Shown here one piece after another: positions 1-6,169 of a stretch of DNA of 6,169 nucleotides. Made by a program: the position numbers and the translations under genes. Each line of letters starts with the position of its first letter. Position 1 is the first letter of the stretch. The stretch is from the NCBI GenBank assembly GCA_947506075.1, contig CANNNN010000162.1, positions 1 through 6,169 of the forward strand, written 5' to 3'. The notes under the pieces were generated by a model. It worked only from the letters and a program-made list of their open reading frames with translations. It was not told where the DNA came from and did no database searches. The DNA comes from Methylococcaceae bacterium (lineage in GTDB: Bacteria; Pseudomonadota; Gammaproteobacteria; Methylococcales; Methylomonadaceae).

Positions 1-52
1 ACACACCCAAAAACATATTTGCTTATATTAAGCATCGATTACCGTCGGGCTT

Positions 53-115
53 GTCCAACAACCGGATAAGATTGTGGTTCGCTTTGCTCACACAATCTAT
101 CCTTATTCGTTATAA
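53..115 (+). other. Possible integron attC-like recombination site
   Basis: The stretch starts with GTCCAAC (53-59), which fits the attC R'' consensus RYYYAAC. It ends with GTTATAA (109-115), which only partly fits GTTRRRY. Between them is an imperfect hairpin: 64-76 (GGATAAGATTGTG) pairs with 91-102 (CACAATCTATCC), leaving one extra A at 68/69 on the left arm and a 14-base loop. Short unpaired spacers separate this stem from the AAC/GTT ends. An R''-L''-L'-R' layout of about 60 bases with an extrahelical base on the L'' side is what attC sites show. One reading frame entering from the left edge stops at 67-69, inside the element, as cassette genes often do. Against it: the right box is degenerate, and neither an integrase gene nor a clear second attC is visible. 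It could be a chance hairpin or a decayed site. Confidence 0.42.
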
Positions 116-657
116 GTTTTATGACCCAATGAATTTCGGAGTAATTGCGAATAATCTAATGCTTTCGCTTCATCACATACGTATTGATACGTATTGTGGA
201 GTTGTAGGATTTTTCTTATACTCATTTTGGATGTGTAAATTAGATAAAAAATATTCATGATCAGTGTTGGCATGATACAAATGAGTCTAAAGAAATTCTT
301 AATTGATGTAGGGCTCTTGGCATAGCAATTTAAAAAGTCAAACGTCAACACCTTATTTATCTCAGTCTTTCCAACTGATTTATCTAGTTAGGAATAGAGT
401 TCAGTAAATAACGCACCGTTACCAATGACAAAATAAATTCATATTGTCCCAGACCCCGGCACTGAATTCTTGAGGCCCAGTCCCCGCTTCTTTAAGATTC
501 CAAAATAATTTAATTGAAATAAACGAAGATCGCCATAAAGGCAAGGGGCATGTGTGTTCAGTCAACTTTCACTTTGTTTTTATGATCACCATTTTTACAC
601 ACTGATCTATCATCGGTACTTTGCCGTTTTGCTTGCAGCGCCCGTATCTATTGTAAG
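116..657. other. Region without a recognisable gene
   Basis: This stretch is visibly richer in A+T than the genes to its right. It has only short open frames: a 43-codon plus-strand frame from ATG 129 to 260, and an 82-codon minus-strand frame (351 to 103) that needs a GTG start. Neither has a convincing ribosome binding site or a recognisable product. Small repeats are present: the tandem 10-mer described separately; ATTTATCT at 355-362 and 378-385; TTGGCAT at 267-273 and 317-323; and a short inverted repeat TCAGT/ACTGA at 362-366 and 374-378. If the site at 53-115 is a real attC, this could be a degraded or gene-less cassette. Otherwise it is ordinary intergenic DNA that may include distal control sequence for the gene at 730. 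Confidence 0.6.
177..196. repeat. Tandem direct repeat of a 10-bp unit with palindromic core
   Basis: ATACGTATTG occurs twice in direct contact (177-186 and 187-196) without mismatch. Each copy contains the 8-bp palindrome ATACGTAT, so the two palindromes sit exactly 10 bp apart, about one helical turn. Such spacing suits two protein dimers bound on the same DNA face. No promoter or gene start is near enough to assign a role, and a two-copy repeat can also arise by slippage. Confidence 0.7.
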
Positions 658-666
658 CCCCCCCCC
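658..666. repeat. Homopolymer run of nine C
   Basis: Nine consecutive cytosines lie 63 bases before the first ATG of the downstream gene, directly abutting the candidate -35 box at 667-672. Tracts of this length can gain or lose bases during replication. When next to promoter elements they can make expression phase-variable. Here that is inference: the sequence shows only the tract and its position. A sequencing miscount of its length is also possible. Confidence 0.9.
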
Positions 667-695
667 TTGCACGTTTAGCCACTCTAAGCAATAAA
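667..695 (+). promoter_or_regulatory. Weak candidate sigma-70 promoter for the GGDEF-EAL gene
   Basis: TTGCAC (667-672) and AATAAA (690-695) are separated by 17 bases and resemble TTGACA and TATAAT, with three and four matches of six respectively. Transcription would begin near 702 and give a leader of about 30 bases. The -10 candidate overlaps the hairpin at 686-704. The match is modest; TTGCCG (621-626) with TATCTA (645-650) is a poorer alternative. No sigma-54 or sigma-28 signature is convincing here. Confidence 0.25.
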
Positions 696-704
696 ACATT
701 GCTT
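686..704. promoter_or_regulatory. Small perfect inverted repeat before the GGDEF-EAL start codon
   Basis: AAGCAAT (686-692) and ATTGCTT (698-704) form a perfect 7-bp stem around the loop AAAAC, ending 25 bases before ATG 730. It could be an operator overlapping the promoter, a leader hairpin, or a weak terminator for transcription arriving from the left. The following bases (TCCTTAATCCC) are not a good U-tract, so a terminator role is least likely. Confidence 0.4.
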
Positions 705-729
705 TCCTTAATCCCATCAAACTTGAGCA

Positions 730-3255
730 ATGACTATGCTTGAACAATTTCTCGTTAATTTATCCGGTGAGAACGGCTGGATGCCGCATGGCTTTTGTAT
801 TCAATGGACGCCAAGCATACTTTGGACTTACGTTATCTCGGATGTGATGATTGCGCTAGCCTATTATTCGATCCCTTTTGCCCTTGCTTACTTTGTCTAT
901 TGTCGTAAGGACCTGCAATTTCGCAAAATTTTCTTGTTGTTTGCCGCTTTTATTTTGGCATGTGGAACTACACATCTATTCTCAATCGTATTGTTGTGGC
1001 AACCGCTGTATTGGATCGATGTGGTTCTGAAAGCCATCACGGCAGTACTCTCGATTTTCACGGCTATTTGTCTGGTGCGGCTGATTCCTTTTGCCTTGCA
1101 TCTGCCTTCACCAGCAGAATTGGAGCAGGAGATTGAACGGCGAAAAGAGTCAGAACTGGACTTACAAGAGAGTGAAAGAAATCTCCAGCTGCTCACTAAA
1201 CAACTCTTTACGCTAATAGAAGCAATCCCTGATGCTATCTTGTTAAAAAATGGTGAAGGCCGCTTCCTGATCGCCAACGAAATCGCCAAGCAACTATTCA
1301 ATCTCCATGATATTGCCTGGCAAGGTAAAACCAATCAGGAACTGGTCACGCTATGCCCGTCTATGCGTAGCCTGTACGAGAAATGTGTCATAGATGACGA
1401 GTCCGCCTGGAATACCAGTAGCCTACATATTTCAGAACAGATCGTCCTTGATAAAGCGGGTAACTATCGTGAATTCGAAATACGTAAGGCGCCTCTATTT
1501 AAAGATAATGGCGAACGAAAGGGACTGGTGGTGATAGGTCGCGACATCACCGAGCGTCGATTGTCCGAGCATGACTTGCGGATTGCAGCAATAACCATAG
1601 AAGCGCAAGAAGGCATCATGATCACCGATGCCAATAACTATATTTTGCGGGTCAATCAGGCTTTTACCCGATTGACCGGTTACAGTCCCGTAGAAGTGAT
1701 CGGAAAAACGCCCGCTGTACTGAAGTCCGGTCGTCATGATCACGCATTTTATAAAGCTATGTGGGAAAAATTGATACCCGAAAAGTACTGGCAAGGCGAG
1801 GTCTGGGATCGGCGTAAAAATGGTGAAATCTATCCCAAGTGGTTAACCATCACCGCCGTGACCGACCCTGTCGGGCACGTCACCAATTATGTCGGCGCCT
1901 TTACCGACCTTAGCGAGCACAAGGATGCGGAAGCCGCCATCCATCGCCTGGCCTTTTACGATCCCCTGACCGATCTGCCTAATCGCAGATTGCTTAACGA
2001 CCGCCTGGATCTGGCCATTACCATGAGCGGCCGCAACCGTCTTTATGGCGCAATCCTGATGATCGATCTTGATAACTTCAAGACCGTCAACGACACCAAA
2101 GGTCATGGGATTGGCGACCAGTTGCTCGGTAACGTCGCGAAACGCTTGAAAGTCTGTATCCGTCAAGGGGATACCTTAGCTCGCCTGGGTGGCGACGAGT
2201 TCGTCATCCTGTTGGAAGATCTGAACAAGAATGAAGGCAAAGCTGCTGTGCAAGCCCAAGGCGTCGGTGAGAAAGTCCTGAAAGTAATCAATCAACCTTG
2301 CCTGCTGGAGGGACACAAACTTCATAGCTCTGCCAGTATCGGCGTCAGCCTGTTCTCGGGTAGCCAATTAACCGGCGAAGAACTGCTTAAATATGCCGAT
2401 ACCGCGATGTATAAAGCCAAACATGACGGACGCAATACGCTGTGTTTTTTCGATCCCGCCATGCAGATCTTACTGGAAACCCGTGTAACCCTCGAATCAG
2501 CTTTACGCAATGCACTGAGCGACGAGCAACTACAGCTTTATTATCAGCTTCAGATTGACAGCACATACCGCATAATCGGCGCAGAAGTGCTGTTGCGCTG
2601 GAACCATCCACAGCTCGGCTTTATTTCCCCGGCCGACTTCATCCCGATTGCAGAGGAAACCGGACTGATCTTACCGATTGGCGATTGGGTCTTGCGCACT
2701 GCCTGCCTGCAACTTAAAGCTTGGGAGAATGTACCTCTGACTCAAGATTTACAGCTTGCAGTCAATGTCAGCGCGCGTCAGTTCAGCCAAGCTAACTTCG
2801 TTAAACAGGTGTGTAAGATATTGGTGCAAACAGGTGCCAATGCAAAATTACTCAAGCTGGAGCTGACTGAGAGTCTGGTCATGCACAATGTCGCTGAAAC
2901 CATCGAAAAAATGGAGACCTTAAAATTACTGGGCATCCGGTTCTCGATGGATGATTTTGGCACCGGCTACTCTTCGCTAAGTTACCTGAAGAAACTACCG
3001 CTTTCACAATTGAAAATCGACCAATCCTTCGTGCGCGACCTGATCACAGATCCGAACGATGCCGCGATCATCCAGACCATCATCGGTATGGCCCACAACC
3101 TTAGACTGAACGTGATAGCCGAGGGTGTCGAGACCGAAGAACAGCGCGCTTGCCTGGAACGTTTAGGCTGCCTCACCTATCAAGGCTATTTGTTTAGCAA
3201 GCCAGTGCCTGTCGCAGAGTTTGAAATGCTACTAAATGAACACGCTATATATTAA
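730..3255 (+). CDS. Ethylene-receptor-like membrane sensor with PAS-PAS-GGDEF-EAL (c-di-GMP synthesis/breakdown)
   Basis: Inner-membrane sensor predicted to make c-di-GMP from GTP (GGDEF) and hydrolyse it (EAL). Residues 33-119 form three membrane helices matching the ethylene-binding domain of ETR1-type receptors. Asp38, Tyr45, Pro49, Ile75, Cys78 and His82 align without gaps to ETR1 Asp25, Tyr32, Pro36, Ile62, Cys65 and His69; the last Cys and His bind Cu(I) in ETR1. Lys101 fits the helix-3 lysine. A charged probable coiled coil (127-156) leads to two PAS domains (about 157-277 and 283-397). The GGDEF domain (about 402-572) has GGDEF at 487-491, metal-binding Asp446 and an inhibitory RxxD I-site (Arg478-Asp481). 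The EAL domain (about 585-835) reads EVL at 619-621 and keeps Asn679, Glu711, Asp741-Asp742, Lys762, Glu798 and Gln818, so both activities look intact. An in-frame TGA at 724-726 bars an earlier start. ATG 736 (Met3) lies 8 bases after GAG 725-727, a better ribosome-site spacing than ATG 730, so the true start may be 736. Domain calls are sure; the ligand is inferred. Confidence 0.97.
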   Translation: MTMLEQFLVNLSGENGWMPHGFCIQWTPSILWTYVISDVMIALAYYSIPFALAYFVYCRKDLQFRKIFLLFAAFILACGTTHLFSIVLLWQPLYWIDVVLKAITAVLSIFTAICLVRLIPFALHLPSPAELEQEIERRKESELDLQESERNLQLLTKQLFTLIEAIPDAILLKNGEGRFLIANEIAKQLFNLHDIAWQGKTNQELVTLCPSMRSLYEKCVIDDESAWNTSSLHISEQIVLDKAGNYREFEIRKAPLFKDNGERKGLVVIGRDITERRLSEHDLRIAAITIEAQEGIMITDANNYILRVNQAFTRLTGYSPVEVIGKTPAVLKSGRHDHAFYKAMWEKLIPEKYWQGEVWDRRKNGEIYPKWLTITAVTDPVGHVTNYVGAFTDLSEHKDAEAAIHRLAFYDPLTDLPNRRLLNDRLDLAITMSGRNRLYGAILMIDLDNFKTVNDTKGHGIGDQLLGNVAKRLKVCIRQGDTLARLGGDEFVILLEDLNKNEGKAAVQAQGVGEKVLKVINQPCLLEGHKLHSSASIGVSLFSGSQLTGEELLKYADTAMYKAKHDGRNTLCFFDPAMQILLETRVTLESALRNALSDEQLQLYYQLQIDSTYRIIGAEVLLRWNHPQLGFISPADFIPIAEETGLILPIGDWVLRTACLQLKAWENVPLTQDLQLAVNVSARQFSQANFVKQVCKILVQTGANAKLLKLELTESLVMHNVAETIEKMETLKLLGIRFSMDDFGTGYSSLSYLKKLPLSQLKIDQSFVRDLITDPNDAAIIQTIIGMAHNLRLNVIAEGVETEEQRACLERLGCLTYQGYLFSKPVPVAEFEMLLNEHAIY

Positions 3256-3323
3256 TGTCCATTGACGATTGCTAGCGATCTGGAAACAGGCTCGCATTCA
3301 ACACACTATTAACAAAAAAATTA

Positions 3324-3340
3324 GGAGCTTAAAGTGCTCC
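3324..3340. terminator. Possible intrinsic terminator, better formed on the minus strand
   Basis: GGAGC (3324-3328) pairs with GCTCC (3336-3340) around a 7-base loop, 68 bases after the stop of the GGDEF-EAL gene. On the plus strand it is followed only by AATCCTCTTT, a poor U-tract. On the minus strand the stem can extend by three pairs with one bulge and runs into seven T (complement of A 3314-3320), a much better terminator. It may act in both directions, ending transcription of the upstream gene inefficiently. No minus-strand gene is visible to use it. Confidence 0.4.
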
Positions 3341-3351
3341 AATCCTCTTTA

Positions 3352-3379
3352 AAAAGTTCGGTTTAACACGCGCCAATGC
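3352..3379 (+). promoter_or_regulatory. Weak candidate sigma-28 (FliA) promoter for the chemoreceptor
   Basis: AAAAGTTC (3352-3359) and GCCAATGC (3372-3379) resemble the flagellar sigma-28 boxes TAAAGTTT and GCCGATAA, but with a 12-base rather than 11-base spacer and several mismatches. Chemoreceptor genes are commonly under sigma-28 control, which is why the site is listed. The sequence match alone is weak, and another promoter is quite possible. Confidence 0.22.
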
Positions 3380-3389
3380 CACTCGCTTG

Positions 3390-3408
3390 AGATTAGTTCA
3401 CCTAATCT
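3390..3408. promoter_or_regulatory. Perfect 7-bp inverted repeat upstream of the chemoreceptor
   Basis: AGATTAG (3390-3396) and CTAATCT (3402-3408) are perfect inverted copies around TTCAC, 36 bases before the chemoreceptor ATG. A symmetric ATTAG-N5-CTAAT core looks like a dimer-bound operator or a leader hairpin. The T-containing tail (GTTTATC) also allows a weak plus-strand terminator. Its place between the candidate promoter and the start codon favours a role in controlling the downstream gene, but this is inference from position. Confidence 0.45.
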
Positions 3409-3432
3409 GTTTATCAATTAATGCTCACAAAA

Positions 3433-3437
3433 AAGGA
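3433..3437 (+). promoter_or_regulatory. Ribosome binding site of the chemoreceptor gene
   Basis: AAGGA lies 7 bases before ATG 3445, an ideal Shine-Dalgarno spacing. It decides the start: the nearby ATG at 3438 is in another frame and too close to the AAGGA, and the Aer-type alignment also begins at 3445. Confidence 0.85.
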
Positions 3438-3444
3438 ATGCGCG

Positions 3445-6169
3445 ATGAAGATCAATATGCCAGTAAACGACACGGAATATAGCTTAACTAAGCATGACTC
3501 TCTTGTTTCAAAAACCGACTTATCTGGAACAATTACCTATGCCAACGAAGACTTTATTCGAATTAGTGGCTTTAGCAAAGAAGAACTGATCGGTGCATCC
3601 CACAATATAGTTCGCCATCCAGACATGCCGACGGAAGTGTTCGAGGATATGTGGCGAGCGGTACAAGCAGGTTTGACATGGACAGGGGTAGTTAAAAATC
3701 GTTGTAAAAACGGCGATTATTACTGGGTGTTAACTAATGCCACACCTATCTACGAAAACGGCCAATTAGCTGGCTATTTGTCACTGCGTAATAAACCTAG
3801 CCCTCAGCAAATCGAGGATGCATCGGCAGCTTATCGGTTATTTCTTGCAGGCAAGGCGGGTAATCTAAAGATTAAAGATGGCAAGGTCATAAAATCGACT
3901 CTTCTTGGGAAATTAAATATATTCACCCATCTAAGCATTAAAACTCGCCTGACCTTCATTATCGGTTTTTTGTCTCTTATGATGCTGATCATTGGCGGGT
4001 TGGGTTTACTAGGTATAAGCGAATCCAATGATGGTCTACGAACGGTCTATGAAGATCGCACGATTCCAATGAACCAGCTTGCAACCATCCAAAAGCTGCT
4101 ATTGATTAACCGGCTAAGCATTACTGCGAGCCTTAACGATTTAACAACCGAAGCGATTCAAAAAAACATAAACGAGGTTAGCGAAAACATTCAAGAAATC
4201 GACAAGACTTGGGCCATGTACATCGCAACTTATCTTACCCCAGAGGAAACGAAACTAGCAGAGCGGTTTACCGAAGGCAAAAAACGTTTCGTATCCGAAG
4301 GTTTGGAACCTGCCATAGCAGCATTACGCGACAATAATATGTCTCAGGCTAACACTATAATAGTTAACAAGATTCGACCTCTCTATGAACCTGTCGGTGT
4401 TGGCATTCAGAATCTTTTACAGTTGCAGATAGACGTTGCCAAACAGGAGTTTGATGCTGCGCAATTACGCTACACCAGCACACTGAAGATTAGTGCCGGC
4501 CTAATCGCGACGGGCATTATTTTAGCTCTATGGTTTGGACTAACCCTGATTCGCTCCATTTTACACCCGCTTGATGCCAGCATTAACCACCTTTATCATA
4601 TAGCCTATGGCAACTATAAGAATGCTATTGTTATCGATCGACAGGACGAAATCGGCAAGTTGATGGAAACAATCAAATTAATGCAGCTTAAAATAGGTTT
4701 CGATACGGCGGAAGCTAAACGTATTTCCAATGAAAACTTGCGCATCAAAATTGGCCTGGATAACGTCAGTACCGGCGTAATGATTGCCGATAACGCTCGG
4801 AACATTATTTACGTTAACAAATCAGTAGTCGAACTTCTTAGTAAGGCTGAAACAGACATCAGGAAACATTTACCGGATTTCTCGGCTACATCATTGATTG
4901 GCACCAATATCGACAGTTTCCACGAAAAGCCTCCGCATCAGGCGCAATTACTGGCGAACTTAAGCAACGCTTACACCGCCAGTATGACTATTGGCGGTCA
5001 TTCCATGGTAGTGACGGCTAGTCCGGTCATCAATGAACAGGGGCAGCGACTGGGTGCCGTAGCTGAATGGCAGGATCGAACGGCCGAAGTCGCCGTGGAA
5101 AAAGAGGTAGAAATGATTGTGGCAGCAGCAGCCTGTGGTACTTTTTCTAAACGCTTTAATTTAGCCGGTAAACAAGGTTTTTTTCGCGAACTGGGTGAAG
5201 GCCTGAATCAATTGTTGTGCACCAGTGAAACCGGTCTTAATGAAGTCGTCCGGGTACTTGGCGCTTTATCCCGTGGGGATTTAACAGAAAAAATCACCAA
5301 TGACTATTCAGGTACGTTTGGGCAGCTCAAAGATGACGCCAATGCTACCGTCGATAAACTTCAAGAAATTGTTAATAACATCAAAGATGCCACCAACAAC
5401 ATTAACACCGGTGCTAAAGAAATTGCGGCCGGCAACAATGATTTGTCGCACCGCACCGAAGAGCAAGCCGCCAGTCTGGAACAAACCGCTGCCAGCATGG
5501 AAGAGCTAACTTCAACGGTTCAAGCCAATACCGCCAATGCCAAACAGGCCAACGAACTGGCTGTCGGCGCCTCAGACATCGCGGGGAAAGGCGTTAAAGT
5601 GGTTAGCGAGGTGGTAACGACAATGGACGACATCAACACCGCGTCCCGCAAGATTGTCGATATTATCTCAGTGATCGATGATATCGCATTTCAAACCAAC
5701 ATACTCGCGCTAAACGCCGCAGTAGAAGCCGCTAGGGCCGGTGAACAAGGACGAGGCTTTGCGGTGGTGGCCGTAGAAGTTCGCAACCTTGCCCAGCGTG
5801 CTGCCGCTGCGGCTGGAGAGATTAAAAGCCTGATAGGCGACTCGGTAGACAAGGTTGCAGACGGCACTAAACTGGCGGCTCAGGCTGGCTTAACCATGGA
5901 AGAAATCGTTAACGCGGTCCATGGCGTTACCCGAATGATGGCAGAAATCAGTGCTGCCTCTATTGAACAAACCTCCGGTATCGAACAAGTCAATCAAGCC
6001 ATCACCCAAATGGATGATGTAACTCAGCAAAATGCGGCGTTAGTCGAACAAGCGGCAGCCGCAGCGGAGTCACTGGAAGAGCAGGCGCAAAATTTAGTGA
6101 TTACAGTGAGTAGCTTTAAAATCGATGAATATTCAACCCATCCCATTTTCGAGCCGCAAGTGATCAAGG
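3445..6169 (+). CDS. Aer-like PAS chemoreceptor with periplasmic 4-helix-bundle sensor (3' end beyond window)
   Basis: Methyl-accepting chemotaxis protein that would control CheA through CheW; 908 codons are open to the right edge with no stop. Residues 20-115 are an Aer-type PAS domain: Asn34, His53, Arg57, His58, Trp70 and Trp79 fall at the same numbers as in E. coli Aer, whose PAS binds FAD and senses redox state. The Aer-like linker continues to about 160. Unlike Aer, two membrane helices (about 168-192 and 349-370) then flank a roughly 155-residue periplasmic domain of four-helix-bundle MCP type. A HAMP follows (371-425, DEIGKL at 401-406), then a second PAS (about 433-548), a HAMP-like stretch (about 555-645) and the signalling domain. 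The tip is canonical (Phe749, Glu761, Arg764, matching Tsr Phe373, Glu385, Arg388). Adaptation sites by alignment to Tar are Glu673, Gln680, Glu687 and Gln869. No CheR-binding tail is visible because the end is missing. The gene starts 189 bases after the GGDEF-EAL gene and probably has its own promoter. FAD binding and both ligands are inferred. Confidence 0.96.
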   Translation, partial: MKINMPVNDTEYSLTKHDSLVSKTDLSGTITYANEDFIRISGFSKEELIGASHNIVRHPDMPTEVFEDMWRAVQAGLTWTGVVKNRCKNGDYYWVLTNATPIYENGQLAGYLSLRNKPSPQQIEDASAAYRLFLAGKAGNLKIKDGKVIKSTLLGKLNIFTHLSIKTRLTFIIGFLSLMMLIIGGLGLLGISESNDGLRTVYEDRTIPMNQLATIQKLLLINRLSITASLNDLTTEAIQKNINEVSENIQEIDKTWAMYIATYLTPEETKLAERFTEGKKRFVSEGLEPAIAALRDNNMSQANTIIVNKIRPLYEPVGVGIQNLLQLQIDVAKQEFDAAQLRYTSTLKISAGLIATGIILALWFGLTLIRSILHPLDASINHLYHIAYGNYKNAIVIDRQDEIGKLMETIKLMQLKIGFDTAEAKRISNENLRIKIGLDNVSTGVMIADNARNIIYVNKSVVELLSKAETDIRKHLPDFSATSLIGTNIDSFHEKPPHQAQLLANLSNAYTASMTIGGHSMVVTASPVINEQGQRLGAVAEWQDRTAEVAVEKEVEMIVAAAACGTFSKRFNLAGKQGFFRELGEGLNQLLCTSETGLNEVVRVLGALSRGDLTEKITNDYSGTFGQLKDDANATVDKLQEIVNNIKDATNNINTGAKEIAAGNNDLSHRTEEQAASLEQTAASMEELTSTVQANTANAKQANELAVGASDIAGKGVKVVSEVVTTMDDINTASRKIVDIISVIDDIAFQTNILALNAAVEAARAGEQGRGFAVVAVEVRNLAQRAAAAAGEIKSLIGDSVDKVADGTKLAAQAGLTMEEIVNAVHGVTRMMAEISAASIEQTSGIEQVNQAITQMDDVTQQNAALVEQAAAAAESLEEQAQNLVITVSSFKIDEYSTHPIFEPQVIK

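Noticed and set aside
51..260. Plus-strand open frame of 69 codons (TTG start), or 43 codons from ATG 129
   Set aside because: It has no ribosome binding site and no recognisable product. The TTG start lies in the attC-like element and the composition looks non-coding.
267..332. TTGGCAT motifs as sigma-54 promoters
   Set aside because: Both copies (267-273, 317-323) lack the GC of the -12 element at the required spacing.
103..351. Minus-strand open frame of 82 codons
   Set aside because: It needs a GTG start without a ribosome binding site, resembles no known family, and lies in A+T-rich DNA where such frames arise by chance.
347..393. A second attC-like site (AAC at 347-349, GTTAGGA at 387-393, inner stem TCAGT/ACTGA)
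   Set aside because: The unpaired stretches between the ends and the 5-bp stem are too long (12 and 8 bases) and the right box misses the final pyrimidine. Not enough structure for attC.
897..3176. Several minus-strand open frames of 61-145 codons inside the GGDEF-EAL gene
   Set aside because: They are antisense shadows of a gene with strong domain evidence on the plus strand, and none encodes a recognisable protein.
3256..3444. A c-di-GMP riboswitch upstream of the chemoreceptor
   Set aside because: I could not find the conserved GEMM core sequences or a matching fold here, nor in the leader of the GGDEF-EAL gene.
3831..5509. Minus-strand frames at 3831-4028 and 4614-4805, and a plus-strand frame at 5300-5509, inside the chemoreceptor gene
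   Set aside because: All overlap the clearly coding chemoreceptor frame and show no family resemblance of their own.

Overview
The window carries two large plus-strand signalling genes behind about 730 bases of more A+T-rich DNA with no convincing gene. Protein style (an Aer-type PAS chemoreceptor with the beta/gammaproteobacterial PAS-HAMP-MCP architecture, and a PAS-GGDEF-EAL protein) points to a motile, free-living proteobacterium, most likely a gammaproteobacterium. A Methylococcales methanotroph is possible, but that is an impression, not a demonstration.

Layout. Positions 1-729: a possible integron attC-like recombination site near the left edge (53-115), a tandem 10-bp repeat (177-196), a long stretch with nothing recognisable, then a C9 tract, a weak promoter candidate and a small hairpin just ahead of the first gene. 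Positions 730-3255: an 841-residue membrane protein whose first 120 residues match the ethylene-binding domain of plant and cyanobacterial ethylene receptors, including the Cu(I) ligands. It continues with a coiled coil, two PAS domains, a GGDEF domain with an I-site, and an EAL domain with its catalytic residues in place. Positions 3256-3444: a 189-base gap with two hairpins, a weak sigma-28-like promoter candidate and a good ribosome binding site. Positions 3445 to the right edge: a chemoreceptor cut off by the window after 908 codons. It joins an Aer-type FAD-binding PAS domain to a Tar/Tsr-like periplasmic sensor, a HAMP, a second PAS, a further HAMP-like region and a canonical MCP signalling domain.

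Together the genes look like a sensory pair. One would convert a hydrophobic gas or copper-related signal, plus PAS inputs, into c-di-GMP changes (sessile versus motile state). The other would steer swimming by redox/oxygen status and a periplasmic cue. Their adjacency and shared strand are seen directly; functional coupling is inference. The most distinctive element is the ethylene-receptor-type sensor on a c-di-GMP enzyme.
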